DNA of 48,208 nucleotides from Pelargonium tetragonum (GCA_036897445.1 JAYMTL010000144.1:1-48208), one strand, 5' to 3'. Positions 1-14,261 are shown, counted from the first letter of the stretch. A program made the numbers and translations. The notes: a model not told the origin generated them from the letters alone.

Positions 1-1680
1 TTCTGGGCTTTGCCTTTCCTGATACAAGCCTTTCTCTACCTTAACCAGGCCTTCCTACCACTTCCTTTCGTACTTAAGGGTTATAAGAAATGCTTTTTAG
101 AGCTATACTTATCCTCTTTTAGTATCCGTCTTCTTCTCGCAGCCCGTAGTTACGATGGCACTTTTCTATTTTGTATTCCCCTTAATTAGTCAAACTTGTG
201 TAATTACAACTTGATTCAAAAGATTCTTAGAATTAAACCCCTACTTTACACTTTATTGAATGTAGGGGAACAAAGCCAAGAAATGTCTTATCTGAACCTG
301 TCTTATTAATAAAAGGAGTTTAGCGCCCATATCTAAGAAAAATGCCTAACCTTTCTAGAATTTCCTAAATACCTATCTTGAGCGAAGAGAACTTTCCTGC
401 TTTAAAAAAAGGTAAGCCTTTTTTAAAAACGTAATACTAGCAAAGAAACTTCTACTATTTTATAGCTCCTACTCCCCTTTCTGGCTGGGCTTAGCAGACC
501 CTCCTCTCTTTAAGTCCTTTTCCTGGGTATTCTTAAGATACAAAACCCGAGGCTTCTTTTCTCCATGTATAGCGGGTTGGCTTTAGCCTTTCTATTTTAT
601 CTAGAAATTCCTTGAGGAGTAAGTGCTTTATAAATAAAAATACACCGAAAATCTAAAGTACGACAGGGCTGGGGGTATATAAGTCTCTAACTCAGGACTT
701 AACTGCGAGTAGAACTCAATACATATGCTATTATTTATTTGCTCTAGTAGGAAACCCTGCACTCTCTATTATTGACTTAACATCCGGAATCGGAAACAGA
801 AATGCAATCTAACTCTCGAATTCCTAATAATTTCTAAAATTCCTTGCAACTCGCAATTTCTTATAAATAACGAAACCTAGGCTTTGACTCTCCTGTAAAA
901 GTCCCTCAAAAGCAATACCCTACACCGCTTAACTGATTCAGAAAGACAAGTGGTAATAGTTCTTTTCTTTTTATTTGTAGAAGATAGCCTAAAGGGGTAT
1001 CTTCCCTAGTTTTACAGGGTGTTTTACTACTATAAAGAGGTAAGCTTGCTTAGAGAGTCTTTTAATGGTTCTTGAACCCAACTGTAGAGTAGTGCAGAAA
1101 GGTGTCGCGTAGTAGTATTATAGACCACTTTACGCTAAAAAATTGCCTAACGACTGCGGATTCTCGTTTGACTTTATTTATTCCTTAGCACCCTTTTTCT
1201 TGACGTATATACTTTTTCCTCCGAAATAGAACCTCCTTAAAAGAAATTATCAAACTTTTTTATCCTATGCTTTTATTAAATTATTACCACAAAGCTTTTA
1301 ACCGGAATACGGGAATATGGGGGTTCTAATACCACAGCACTCCTACGAATAGATCCAAATAAACCAAACAAGACAGGAACTCTTCTCTTCTGAAATTGCT
1401 TTACTTACAAACTTAGGAAAGAAGTCTTAACTTTTGTTTAAAAGCTATCGCTTTAGAAAGGAAAACCCTATAGATATAATATAAAAGGTTAGGTTATTCT
1501 TCCCGACGGAAGGGTCACGCATGACAGTGTACTGAATACTATTTTGGACTGTAGCTTCTGGTTTCTCACGGGTCACAACCTTTTTTTGTACAACTTAAGA
1601 ATTTCTGGTAATGTAGAAGTGTTCTGCTATAGTATTACTGGTTAGTTTTTCTACGCGGGTTTTTATGAAATTTCTATTAT
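1..1680. other. AT-rich spacer, no gene recognised
   Basis: Stops are dense in all six frames and I found no recognisable protein, tRNA or rRNA segment. The first 60 bases are pyrimidine-rich and more G+C-rich than what follows, but read as no known gene. The stretch has the texture seen up to about 32 kb: A/T runs broken by short G/C clusters. Nothing else is visible. Confidence 0.6.
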
Positions 1681-2125
1681 CTTTCTTTTTTGTTTTCTTT
1701 TTTTGAGGCTTGACTTACTTGTTTTATATTTATATTACCTAGGAGCTTACAGGAGTTATTTATTATATTGGGATTAAGGAAGAGTGGGACTAAATATATA
1801 TACTGTTGTTAAGGTTTCTTATAGCTTATGTGTTACTGTCTTATATTGTTTATATTGTAGCTACTAACAATATATATATTGTTTTGGGTAGTGCTAATAA
1901 GCTCTATAGGGGAAGCGCTTCCTTTTGGGATACCTTTTTTAATGGGTTCTGTCAACAAAAGAAGAATATATATTGTGTATGTATAATATGTATAAAAAGA
2001 GGGAATTTCATTCTAATTCTTATCTTAACTGGAAGGGGTTCCTTGGTTAGGGGTCAGATAAAGCTTTTCAACGGGAATTTTTTTATTTTGCTCTTGTTCT
2101 ATAAATTCAATTTCGTCAATTAGAA
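1681..2125 (+). other. T/G-rich block with an open frame of 105 codons
   Basis: The plus strand here is strongly T-rich, with runs such as TTTTTTT near 1700 and alternating TA tracts. One frame (1806-2123, TTG start, no ATG) stays open for 105 codons. Its product would be rich in Leu, Ile, Phe and Tyr, as expected from T-rich triplets, and resembles no family I know. The frame length is probably a by-product of strand composition. I would not call it a gene without transcript or conservation evidence. Confidence 0.3.
1866..1883. repeat. 18-nt perfect palindrome
   Basis: AACAATATATATATTGTT equals its own reverse complement. It lies inside the T/G-rich block and could form a cruciform or an RNA hairpin with almost no loop. 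All but its four G/C positions are A/T, so chance is a real possibility. Confidence 0.6.
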
Positions 2126-5100
2126 TCAAGTTTACTAGAATTAAAAGACTTTGGCTAGTCCCACCTTCTCCTTTAGGAATCTACCCTTGATAGTCTGGGC
2201 TTTAGTATGCTACTATAATTAGCAAGTTTTCCTCTAAAGCATTCTCAGGAAATCCCTTAAGACATAAAAAGGCATCTTACTATGCCTAACAGTTTAACCT
2301 AGAACTAGAACGTATAAAATCTTTTCTATCAATCTAGAAATTTCAATACACTTTTCAGGTCTCGACTTGGCATTCCTGCAGCTTCCTTATGTTGATTCTT
2401 CTCGTTAGTTTCCTTTTAAACCCCGCCTTATGAAGTTTAGTAATACAAATATAAAAAAAATACAAGACGAGTAGAGTAGTAGGGTACTAAAAAGGGTATA
2501 AAGTTAATCTATATAAGCATCCTTGTATAAGGACTTAGATCAAACTATATCTGTTAAGAAGATGCTGATAGAGAGTAACAAAGAAAGCCCCTTTTACTCT
2601 TACCTCATTCCTTGACAAAATAAGGAATTTTTACGTTAGAAACTTCATAAACATCTGTAAAGTCCAGAACAAGCAGAATACCTTGTACTAAAAAAAGAAG
2701 CTAGGGGCACTCTTTTTAAGGATCCCTTATAACATTAGTAAATCTTTTATATGGAAAGCCTAAAGGTATTCTCTAGAATTTTACAAATGGTTAGGTACTC
2801 AGCAGCCCTTTTATAATGTAACATATCACTTAATTCCCGCTTTACTTATCCATTTCCTAAAGGGGTCCCTGCTACATCAAATCTAAGGACTAGAATTACC
2901 TAAGGATTACTCTTTTAGGGACTTTTACTAGAGGACTCTATACCCAAGGTAAGGTCCCGAGGGGCTGCAATAACCTTTCAATTTCTTTGACAATAATAAG
3001 TAATTAAAGGCTATTGTTCTGAAGTACTTTAACTAGTAAGAAAGCTGCTTTACAGACTAGAAAGCTATCTATTCATTTCATTACCTCAGGTGTTTTAGCC
3101 TGCTTATTTGCTGCAGGGACAAGAACTCAAACAAGTAGGACAAGAAGAAAGCAAAACTCCTCAGCTCTTTTACTGGAAACCCCTTACTGATGAAAAACCT
3201 GAAAGAATAGGAACAGAGGAGAGATTAGAATAAGGTTGATTCCCTTATTCTGTATAATAGGTTTCTTTTTCGATCAAATGGAGGAAATCTTATATGCAAA
3301 AGTAAGATCCTTTTCTTAAGGGGAGTTGGCTTTGCTTCCTTTTCTTTTCTTTTGTACTGAAAGTAGGCTTTCAGTTTCACTGTATTTAATATTTGACTTT
3401 CTAACAAGCTAGAATTTCCTCAGAAGGAATTAATAGAGTCAGTCTATCGGGGATAGAAAGATCACAATATGACTCACTAACTCATTCACGCGTGTCTGTT
3501 GGCTATCGCTCTTCTCTGTTGGTTTTTGCATTAATCTGTTTTCAATTCAAAAAGTATAAAATCTTTCTAAGAGTTTCTTTTAAGTGATAAGTGAAGTGGG
3601 TGTGTAGCAGAGTAACTAAAAGAAAAAGTTAGAACATTTCCTGTCCTGCTTTTTTGGGATTTTATAGGTTCAAGAGGAATTTGGTTAGAAAGGAGATTTT
3701 AAATGCACCTTACTTATGGATAACTCATAGTTTTTTTATTAGATCCGGGGGTGCTTATACTTTGTGAAATTAGGACGAAACTTCTAAAACTTAGAGGATC
3801 CTATCTCGAATTTAAAAGAAAGTCAAAAAGTTCTGTTTGTTAAGGTAATATAAATCTCATCTTAGTCCCATAGTACTACCAGGAGAGATTTTGTCCTGTA
3901 AAAGTTTGTTACTAAATATTCAAGTCTTTCTTAAATCTTTTTATTATCCCCTTGTTGTTCTTATCTAATTGAATCGAAGTTATCTATTTATCTAAAGGTT
4001 TCTTCATGAGTGTAGCTCGCTATTCCCCTTTTTTCTTATACATCTGCTATTAGGCAAAGTACTTGAAAGTGAACGTAAAAAATGGCAATTCCCGGAAAGA
4101 TCTTTTTAATGAATGTTACAAGTTTTTTTCTATTCCTATGAGCGAGGATCCAGTGTCAAATAGTAAGGAGTCAGTTTTCTTTCTTTTAATTGCTTAGACA
4201 AGACTCGAGCTTATAGTTTATTTATTAAGGTGATTTTTTTTATACTTTTTTTTTTTGCGGCATCGAAAATTTAGTACAGTTTCTCTTTTGAATGGGTTCC
4301 TATATTGTATGTAGTTCTATTAACAAGCGCTCTCACTAGGAAACCTCCTTTAGTTTTGGTAACTAGTACTGGTTTATAAGAGAAGTCTCCGCGGGTAGAG
4401 TCCTCGGTTTTTAGGAAAAAGGACCTCTTTTAAGTTTGTATCTGATAGGGGGTTTATGTAAGGATCAGCATATTTATGTGAGGTTTAGAATTCCTTTCTT
4501 GAAAATGGGCGAAGATTCTGGGTTCTCTCTGTCGGCAAATATTAGGCTTTTTGACTTGAGATAAGAAGAAGAATTTTCTTATATTGTGTGTGCCATGGGT
4601 ATTCCGAGAAAGTTATCTAGTTCTATCACCTCTTTTTAATGCCTTAGAAGACCCGGTACTCCCTATGTATATAAGAGTCGCGCCTCACGACTGGATTTAT
4701 TTGAAAGCTTCCTTTTTCATCGGTGCTATTTTAATTACAAATCTCTATACTTGTTAAACTTTTGTTAGGTTATAGTAAATCTCGGTAAGTTACTAGATGG
4801 GTCTACAAAGTTTCTCGTTTTCTTTTGCGGGAGAGTGGTACCCTATCCTATCTGGTCTGGGCGGGTTTTTAGGTAGAAAGCTTTGCTGAATTTAAATGGA
4901 AATGCTTAGACTTACTGAAGAAGGTACTTTGTCCAGAGTTTTCTGACTTTTCTTTTATCAAGTATTTTGAGAGAATATCCTTTATTGTATAACTCTGGAT
5001 AATATGAAACTCCTTTTTGATTACTTGATTTATAGACCCCCTAAATTATTGACAATTTTTCCAAGCACTCTAGACTCTTTTGAGTGTTGCTAGAATATTC

Positions 5101-8100
5101 ATTCCTCCAAAACTAAAAAAGGAATGATAGTAATAAAGAATAGAATAAAAATCTTTTTAATTTTTCGCGGAGGTTGCTTTATTCATTAGTTACCTATAGC
5201 CAAAAGGTATTTAGCCTCGGGTTAGAGTTCTTCAGATAGTTCCATCAAGGATGCAAAGCGTAAGTTTTACACTTAATTCTGTAATTTCCGAGTACCTGAA
5301 AAATGTTAGTCAAGAAACTTTCACTAAGTTGGTGCTTGAGTGAAAGTAGGGTATAAAGATTTCCCATTCGAGGGATAAACTAATTCAGCACCCCGAAGAC
5401 TAAGTACCCTTCCTGGAATGCTTATTCACCCAAAACGAGCTTTTTTAAATTATCTATTTAATTCCTGCAACCTAAAGAAAGATTTACGTAATAGCTAGAT
5501 ATCCAAGGAAATTGACTATTCCAGGACCCGTCTCCCTAGCTACGGGGCTCCGCAAGAAAGTGTGACCTAAACCCCACAAGAAGAGTTCTCTCTTTCAGAT
5601 TGAGTATACCCTAAAAAGTACTTTTTATATAACGCAGGATTTCTATTGACCGGGCCTTCTGGATAGAAATATTAAAATGATAACTCTAGTGTATCATCTT
5701 ACTTATGGAGCCTCTTGGTTTATCTTGCGCCTACCTTTTGACTTTTAAATGACGCATTACTTTGTATTTAGGGACTTACTTAAAAATTAGAGCTTACGTC
5801 TAGAGAACTCCTATTCGTTGCTGATCTTTTAGTACAAGGAAATCCAGTCTTCGATAAAGTTCAATTTAGGTTAGTTCTATTTCATATAGGCGGACTCCTT
5901 TTAAAGTCCAAAATTCCTAAGTTACTAAATTCTTGGGAGTTTCTATAATAGACTCTATCTCTGGTACCTTCATTATCAACAGGATTTCACTTTACATTTT
6001 TCAATTTAGTCTAGTTTTCAGTTTCCCTATACTTTTAGTGGTTACTTTTTCTTTCTCAAGGAATTCCTACTAAAAAGTTAAGTTAAAACTTCCTGGCATC
6101 AATAAAATGAAGCTGCTCTTTCGTATCTAAATGACTTATACTATAACCTAACCTCAAAGCCAGGAACGAGTATAGGTATAGAGGAGGCTCCTTATCAAAT
6201 ATCAAAAGTAGTTTTTCTCTAAAAAATGTGAAGTATATGAAGTACAACGAACGTACATAATGACCCCTATTTCAGGAGCTTCTTTACAAAAAGATATCCA
6301 TTTAGGAATCCCGCGAGTGTTCCCTTGCTGTTCTATTCTTTTTTAGCTTTGTCAAGACTAACTAGGGCTATTCAAGAACGATATTCTGTTTCAGTAGACT
6401 TACTTAATATAAATATTAAGCCTACTTCTTTTTCGGCATCCTGTTGTTTTTGTTCCTTAGTTTTTTAGTTTCCGTTTTTACACGAGTCCTTGTTATAGAA
6501 AAAAGCCTTTTTTGACAAATTTAAACGGGTTCCCTTAGTGAAAGCTTTTGCAAGCTTAGAGGTAACACTAATAAAAAATTTTTATACAACGAAATACTGG
6601 GTTTTTTTAGATAGGGGTTATGTTAAGAAGAAAATTGTTGAGAATCTTGATACTATTACTATACTCTCAACTCTAAGGTTAATGCGAGGACCCTTGTACT
6701 ACCTATAGGAAAAGCTGTATGCAGTCTAGGAAAGTCCCTCTTTAGTGCAAAAAGCCTGTCTACGGATCACACTTATTTAAGCACCGGGTTGCTCTTTTCA
6801 AACTACAAAACTATATTACATACAAGGAACTTTTATAAATTAACTCTAGGGACGAAGTATAATATACAAATCTGAACTCATTTTATACCCGTTTGAGTGA
6901 AAAAAACTACCTGGATTTACTATACAAACCGAGTTAAACACCAGAAAAAGTACCTGGTTCGTAAATTCAAAAGCTAATGTTTCCAAAATATGTACAACTA
7001 AGTTCTAGAGCTTTATTCTTTAAGATCTTTGGCATATCCGAACTAGCATGGTTTTGTAGTAGGGGCTTTGGGCTAGACTCCATTTTAATTGATAAAGTCC
7101 CAACCTAGCATACAAAGGGAGTGCCAAAAGAATTTTACCTTGTTTGTGTCTCATAATATCATAATTTAGATTTGGGGACGTTTTAGAATTTCAAAAAACA
7201 AAAAGGCTTGCAATATTTTTCAAATCAAGACCGGGACTTATTCTAGGTATTAAAAACTATTAATTAAATACTCTTCGGGGATTGCAATTAATCACAGTCA
7301 AAAAATCCTTTGTTTTGTTCAATAACCGGCATTCTATCAAAGCAATCAAAGTACAAATTAAAGATACATAAAAAACCTGGGAAAACTAACTTCTATGCGT
7401 GGAGCTATAATATAACGCTTTAGACTTTAATGCAGGATATCCCAGGCGAAGAAAATGAACCGAACTAAAGAACTAGATAAAATACCTTTGAGTTAACCCC
7501 TTTCAAAACTCAGAGCTTAACTTAAATTGAATATAAAGCGGAATCCCCCACCTGCCTTGAACTACAAAGAATTGGTAAACTTACTTGCGTACAAATAAAA
7601 AACTAAATACATTTCAAAGGCATTCCTTAATCTTCATAGCTACTCGCGAAATGAATAAAAATCCGTAACCTATAGCTTTTCGTTTCTCTGTAGTGAAACC
7701 GGGACCCTCATCTGATTTTAATTAATAGATACACGCGTTAACTCTCTATATATTTTACCTCTTAGTCAGGAGTCAAATTAAAAAGAACAGTAACTCCTTT
7801 TGGTAACAACATACGTAATTAACAATTCCAAAGCTAAAAAAGAAGCAGGCTCTTGGTAATTTATTAAATAGATAAAAACTTTTTAATGATCTCCTACTGG
7901 CTTATTCTTTAGATCAAAAGAAGAGTTTTACTAGATCTTACTTTACCCACTCGTTGTCAATCAAGTGGCCCTGCCAAAAGAGAGTGAAATTTTCCTATAG
8001 AATTTCTTTATTGAATCCAGTAACAAGTATAAAAACCTTTAAAGAGGAAAATCCTAATTAAAAAGAGCTCTGGGTTTTATAAAGATAAGTTAGTTAAACG

Positions 8101-8215
8101 CATTGCATACAATTTTTTCTATTTACATTCTAGTAATAAGGTGAATTTCCCAGTATTAGGAATATCGGGTTTGACTACCAATCCTATAAGCCCGCGTTTT
8201 CAAGGGGAGTAAAAC
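2126..8215. other. AT-rich spacer, no gene recognised
   Basis: Six kilobases of stop-rich sequence. The longest minus-strand frame (3225-3407, 60 codons) is unremarkable. A run of 11 T lies at 4246-4256. Short G/C clusters recur, including GGATCC at 2720, 3796 and 4146 and AAAGGGGTCCC near 2861-2871. I see no conserved mitochondrial or plastid gene fragment, no tRNA cloverleaf and no tandem repeat. Confidence 0.6.
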
Positions 8216-8235
8216 AAAGAGAGCTTTCTCTCTTT
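8216..8235. repeat. Perfect 8-bp hairpin with 4-nt loop
   Basis: AAAGAGAG (8216-8223), loop CTTT, then CTCTCTTT (8228-8235). The stem is perfect. It sits in spacer with no gene nearby, and no U-tract follows it. A handful of 8-bp stems are expected by chance in 48 kb, so a function is not implied. Confidence 0.5.
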
Positions 8236-11200
8236 ATAGTAGGGGTATCACTTTTCCAATTGGCATAAAAAATTTTTTTATCCAAGGTCCTGTTTTTATT
8301 TATAAAAAAGACCCCCTAAGATTCCTATATCAGTACAAAAAATAGAAGCTCAAAGCATGGCAATTTTAGCTATTTCCTAAATAAACAAAGGGGCCCCGTC
8401 TAGATATTAAGATTCTTTAGAAAATTTTTAATAAAGTAAATATTTCATTGTTTCGAAACTCTACTCAAGGTTTAGCACTTATTATGAGACCTAGTTCGTA
8501 GTTTTATGCTTAGAATGGCATGCCTAGTAAAAAAAATTTTACACGCAGGATAAGTAAAGTTTTGCTTGGTTAGGTATTTCCGGAGAAGTTAGTTGAGAAC
8601 TTTTGAAGGATACTTGGTAGGCTGGTTAAAAACTTTTACTCAGTTTTGGAAAGTTTAGAAAAAAGTATACAGCGCAGTGTACAAAATATTATATGTAGAT
8701 CGTGATCAATTGCAAGCGCAGCCTGTTTGTTCCCATTGAAAAGTTTCTTAAAGAAGCCTTAAGGCAAAGTTCTTAGTAAAGATTCCTTGTTTAAATAAGC
8801 TGTTAAACTAAGAGTTTCCTTACTTGTTATGAGACCCCTCCAATTACGGTAAAGGGTTTCTATTAAATACAATTATATACACCTGTACAAATTTATCAAG
8901 AACTTAAAATTTGTAGCAGAAAAAGAGCACACGCCTAATATAAAGGATTTCTTACGCACGGGATTTATAGCTATAAAATGAGAAGTCCCCAGAGATTGAA
9001 AGTGCCAGCAAGCATCTCCCATTAAAGTGCTGGTTAATGTGTAAAAAGGCACACTAAATCTCTAAAACATACTACTAAGGGTCATAACTTAGTTGTCATT
9101 TAAAAGGTGGTATTTCTGAGTGTTTCAAAGGTCTTGCAAAAATTCCCTATTTTATTGTGTACGATAAACCCCTTTTCAAGGACTTTTGAGATCTAACTCT
9201 TTACGGGAATCTTGGTTATGTATTAGCGCCCATGTCAATTGCCTTGAATTTATAAAAAAAGTTAGCTCTTTAAAAAAGCCCTCCAAAAAAGAAAATTCCT
9301 AGAACTTCAGGACCTTTGTTAGGAAAGCAGATATTCAGATAGAATTCAAAAAGTGGAAACTCCGAGGTTCAACCCTTACTTATCTCCAAAAATCTATGCA
9401 CCATATAACTTATCGGGGAATCCTAAGAGTAGAGGCAAACATAGATAAAGAGAAAATAGAAAAGATTCTAAGAATTCACTTAAATCATTAAAAGAAAAGC
9501 CTTATATCAAAATTCTTTAGGAGGAGGTAATTTAAAATAAAACGCGGGATCCTGCTTCTTATATCAAAGAAGTTAGGCCTATCTACGCAAAAGATCCCGG
9601 ATTTGAACCTTCAACACACCTATTTTGCAAACCTACAGTTACTTAGTTCTTTGTTTAGCAATCCCTAAATGCAGTATTCTCTAACTTGAGACTCAAGGAT
9701 TTCTATCCAAGCAATTTCGCTTTGTTTATTCAAAAAGGAAACCCATTAACGAAAGCTATTATTAACTTATAAGTCAGACTTTGGTATCCTGAGAAATTTC
9801 AGGTATTCCTAGCAAAGAACCTTTCAAAAAAAAGCTACCTTTTGACTGTATTTACAAGGAAAGAAAAAGACTCGGCCGGTGTTCACTTACAAGGGCGCAC
9901 CTAAACTAGCGATAAATAAAAGATTAGATAATTTAGCCTTGTTTGATTTAATCCAGTGCTGCCTCTTGTTGAATTCCCGAAGTAAGGAAGAAAGGTTAAC
10001 CCAGAAGTAAAGTAATTATAATGAATCTGGGAGCTTTTTGTAAAGATACTCTTAAAGGTTCCCTTATAAAACTTTAAATAGGCTTTCCTTTTAATAAATG
10101 TAAGTGTTCTCCTCGTAGTTTAGCTGAGTTAGTTGTTATAAGAGTTTTCGTTTCGTATAGATGGTTAAGGTAAAAGGCTAAATAACAAGAAGTCAAAAAG
10201 ACTACATCCTTGAACAGAGTTCCTTAGGTGTCGATAATACAAAGACAAAGCCTCGATTTAGCCAGTACCACGCACGCGATTTCTTAACTCCCTACTCTCT
10301 GGAATAACCGAAAGACTAAAAAACTTTAGCTTTGCTATTACTTATTAAATTTGTATCGTATCTAAATACGGACGGGGGTTGCTCTTAAAAAAGTGTACCC
10401 TACGTTACTGACTGAAGGTTATAGGAGACCGCCTAAAGGGGGCTTGTTAGCTGCTAGGGAAGCCTCTTTAAGAACTTTTATATTATAAATTTAAGTTTGA
10501 CAACATAATATGGGTTTGCCTTCTGGATCTAGGACTCCGTGGATTTAATTAAATCTAGTTATAGTTTATCGGGGCGTTTTTCAGAAAAGAATCTCTTGGA
10601 AGTTAGTTATACAAGTGCCGGGGTCGAAAAAGAGGGAGATTTTGGTCTAAGAAAGGAGCTTCTCCTAAGGAGTTTCGAGCATAAAACGCCACTCCGGGTT
10701 TTGGGAATAAAATAACGTAAAACATCTTTCTTGTGAGATACCTTTTTCCGACAGAATTCTCTAAGAAGAGCTAAGCCCCGGGTACAAAGAAAGAACTGAA
10801 TTACTCAAGTTATCCGCTTACAAAAACCCCTGAAGCGCACAACTCGTAAGAAATTTTTTTAGACCTTTACTTTAAAACGCAGTGTAGGAATAAAAGAGCT
10901 TTGTATTTTGTTCTTACTCTCTGCCTTGTAAAACTAGCCCCAGCAACTTCTTTAAGAGAGACCCGGATATTTTAAGGTGTCAACTAATGCCCTAAAGAAT
11001 GGTATGGGTGCCCTATTTAAACAAAAAGAAAGTAGCTTTAGTCCTTGTAACAAAACTCTTTGTAAACGAAACCCCGAAAGCTCTAAAAAGACTTAGTGCC
11101 AAATGAAAAAGTTTCGGCTCTGCTAAAGCACCTTTCAATAACCCACAAGAAAAGGAGTTTAGGGTAGTTAAGGAGTAGACCCATTTCAAAGCGTAAACTT

Positions 11201-11259
11201 CTAATTCATTCGAGTAAAGCTAGATTTATATCCTAGTATAGAATTCAACCTGACTCAGT
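8236..11259. other. AT-rich spacer, no gene recognised
   Basis: No frame of note is open on either strand and no gene family is recognisable. The plus strand is somewhat A-rich up to about 9.9 kb. A GGTTCAAATCC word on the minus strand (about 9599-9614) resembles a tRNA T-loop, but its flanks do not pair, so it is not called as a tRNA. Confidence 0.55.
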
Positions 11260-11297
11260 CAGGGGAATCTCACAACTCTTAGCCCCTGGGAGTTGTG
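11260..11297. other. Possible H-type pseudoknot or 8-bp hairpin
   Basis: CACAACTC (11271-11278) pairs perfectly with GAGTTGTG (11290-11297). Its 11-nt loop holds CCCCTG (11283-11288), the exact complement of CAGGGG just upstream (11260-11265). The order stem1-5', stem2-5', stem1-3', stem2-3' is that of an H-type pseudoknot with 6- and 8-bp stems. Both stems are seen directly. Folding and function are inference, and there is no gene beside it. Confidence 0.4.
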
Positions 11298-14261
11298 TAA
11301 CTAAATTACTTTTTACAGGGAGGCTTATCTGTTAGCAGGGGTCCCCTTTCTCCAGAAAACGTAAAAAACCTATATTGGAAGCGGTATAACTTGATACCCG
11401 TCTAAACATGTTTCTCTTTCTTTATCCTATGCTTATTTAGCTGAGGGTCTAGGTACTTCTCGCTTAAGGTTTTTTACGTTTACTTTGCGAATATACGAAG
11501 CGTATACCGATAAGTCCTTTTTTAGGCAGTAAAGAGAAAATAAGACTTCAGTATGCTATGATATAACGCCTACCATTGGTGTGAAAGTTCTAGTGAATCC
11601 TGCTAGCTCAACTTTAAGTGTTACCCTTTATCTCTATTTATTACAAAAGTTATTTACCTTATTTATCGATTTGAGGAACTTGACTTGGTTGAGATAGAAT
11701 AGAGTACTCGAGTTAAAATATTAGGTATCAAAAAAGCTTGAATTTCAAAAAGAGCTTTTATGAGCAGGGTTTTTTGCAATACGAAATACCCGGTTTAGTC
11801 TTCTTCCTTTTATTCAGAGAAATTCTTCTTTCTTGCTTAGCTTAGCGAGCAAAAGTAAGGACTTATCTTGTGAATCTAATTTAAGTTCAGCTTCTAATTA
11901 AGAATAAACTACCCGAACCCCATATAGAAACCGGACTGGGTTCCTGTGCGCAAAAACTAAGTAACTAAAATTTTCAAGAGAGACTTTAATACTCAAAATT
12001 TTGCACAATCTGATTTGGTAAAAAACGGAATTAGTATTCACTTAATATCAGCAGCTAGCCAAAACCTTTAAACGACGTAGAATCGGGATAGAAACCCATT
12101 CCTAGATATCGGGGACCCGCTGCTATTGCATAAAAGGATTGTATTCAGCCCAACTATTTCGTCTAATAATTAAGAATTGGTACTACCTATGGAATTAAAG
12201 AAACCCTTTCAAAAGAATTTAACCCCCGGGGACACGCCGAGTATAAAATTAACAATAAAAAAGTCTTTTTTTAGAAGCCTCTTTTAGTTCATAGTGTACC
12301 AAGCGGTCTCCCCTTTACTATTTTAAGAATTACAAGGAAACTCTCTAAAATTCACACTGATATAGAGATTAAACTAGTATTAAAAAAGGACTCCTTTCTA
12401 AGAAAAAAGAATAGAAATCCCTAAAACAAAAGTAGCGAAAAGGTCCTTATACTTTATATACTCAAACACAAGAATTTCTTCGTATGGGTTTACCTTTCTT
12501 AAATAGAGGCAATAAATCTATATTTATTGGATTAGCCCACTCCTATTCTTAAATTAAGGAATCTCTACTTAACTTAGTAAAAAAAAATCAACCGTTTAAA
12601 ATAGAACAAGGGTACTCTACTAGAAGCACCAGTTTCTAATTAGCTTAGAACGTCTGGAACAGTCATTTCGTATTCATTAAAAGCAGACTCCCTTTTATAA
12701 TATAAATTTAAAATAAAGGAGCAATCCAGTTCTTATGGGCGCCCTATAGAAATAGAAGGGCTTTTTTAAATATTCAGAGACTGTAATGGAAGGACTCTTT
12801 TGAGCAGGGAGATTCTAAGTCTTATAGGAAGAGTACCTCTACAAGAGCTTGGCAGGTCTGTTAAAATATTCTAAGGTTGAAGTCTTTTCCTTAGCTTTTT
12901 GAGATTCTATAGATCTTACAATTTTTCGATTCAGTATAGGCGTCCCTATAAACGTGCATATAAGTTTCCTACCACACAATTGTTTAAAGAGAAAACCAAA
13001 GTAATAATTACACACCCAAAACCCCTTGCTAAGATCTTGAGAACTATCTAAAAAAATAGAAAATTCAGATATATATTAGGAATTTGCCCTTTCAGTAACA
13101 ACTAGCAAGAAAAAGGAACTCTTTGGTATTACAGGCTAACATAGTCTGATAAATTGCAGCCCTTCTTTTTTAGTATTTCGTGCACAACAAAGGAAGGAAA
13201 TACAGAGTATGGATATCTTTAGTTAAACGAAGGGGCCGTTTTATAAACAGGAACTCCCCGGATTCTTGATCTTGTTTAGTAAGTTCGGCGAATATTTATT
13301 TATCATTCTCTTACTGGTCCGGCAATCCAGTAAATAGAGAACTCAAGTTAAGTTTTTAGATTTTGAGATTGGCTATAGGTGCCCCATGTATATAAACTAT
13401 TAGAATGCCTTTTATACTGTAAGTGCGCATAGGATCCCAGACGAAAGCGCTGCTAAGAAGAGGTAGGTATCCAACATAAAAAAGCAAAATCTCTTAATAC
13501 GCCTTTGCTTTCTCTAAAATTCCGAAACAAGAGCTTTCTAGTAATTATCTAAAAAAACTCTACAAGGGGCTGTAAAAAAGAAATATACTGAAATAACGGA
13601 TCCTGCTATTAACCAGCTACTAAAAAAGAGTTTAAGCCGTTTCAGACTAATTAAGTGAACATCCGCAGCTTCCCCAAAGATTAAATCAAAAGCCTATTTT
13701 ATTGAGAAGTATAAGGGGAAGATTTCCTCAGTTTGCTACACCCAGGCAAAACGAATTGATTCTTCGAGCTCAGAAACTCCTATTTATTTCATAGATCATA
13801 GAAAAGATTTTTCTTAACTAGGCAAGGGCCTACATGCACCTTGTAAAACATAGATTACAGCCCCAGCGGGTTAACGAGATTGATTTTCCTGGGGTTAAAA
13901 GAATACCCAAAAAAGAGCATAGGTCATAATTCTCTCCACCCGCTCTATCTTGTTACTATATATTTTCAAGTTACCAGACTTGCAGAAAAGCGCTAATGAA
14001 TACAGGATACAGCTCCTTTCTTTATTAGAACTGCTCAGGAATAAAAAAAGGAATTAATCCAAAACGGTAAACTAAAAATGACTGGCCGGAAAACTCTTTA
14101 GAAGTTTAGTACTATAACAAACACTCTACTTTTCTAATAATTAAGACTTTATTTTTAACTTTAGTACGAAGAAGTTATAAGGGACTCGCTATTGTAATAT
14201 AATACATCCCACTCGGGAACCCCTGTAAGGATAAAGCTAATTTAAAAAGGGACCCAATAAG
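11298..14261. other. AT-rich spacer, no gene recognised
   Basis: Stop-rich with no recognisable product. A run of nine A lies near 12579-12587. GGATCC occurs at 13432 and 13598. No rRNA, tRNA or intron core is visible. Confidence 0.55.

Noticed and set aside
1806-2123. 105-codon frame as a membrane-protein gene
   Set aside because: It starts with TTG and lies in a T-rich block whose triplets give Leu, Phe, Ile and Tyr automatically. No family resemblance.
9599-9616. GGTTCAAATCC on the minus strand as the T-loop of a tRNA
   Set aside because: The five bases on either side do not pair, and no anticodon arm or acceptor stem can be drawn.
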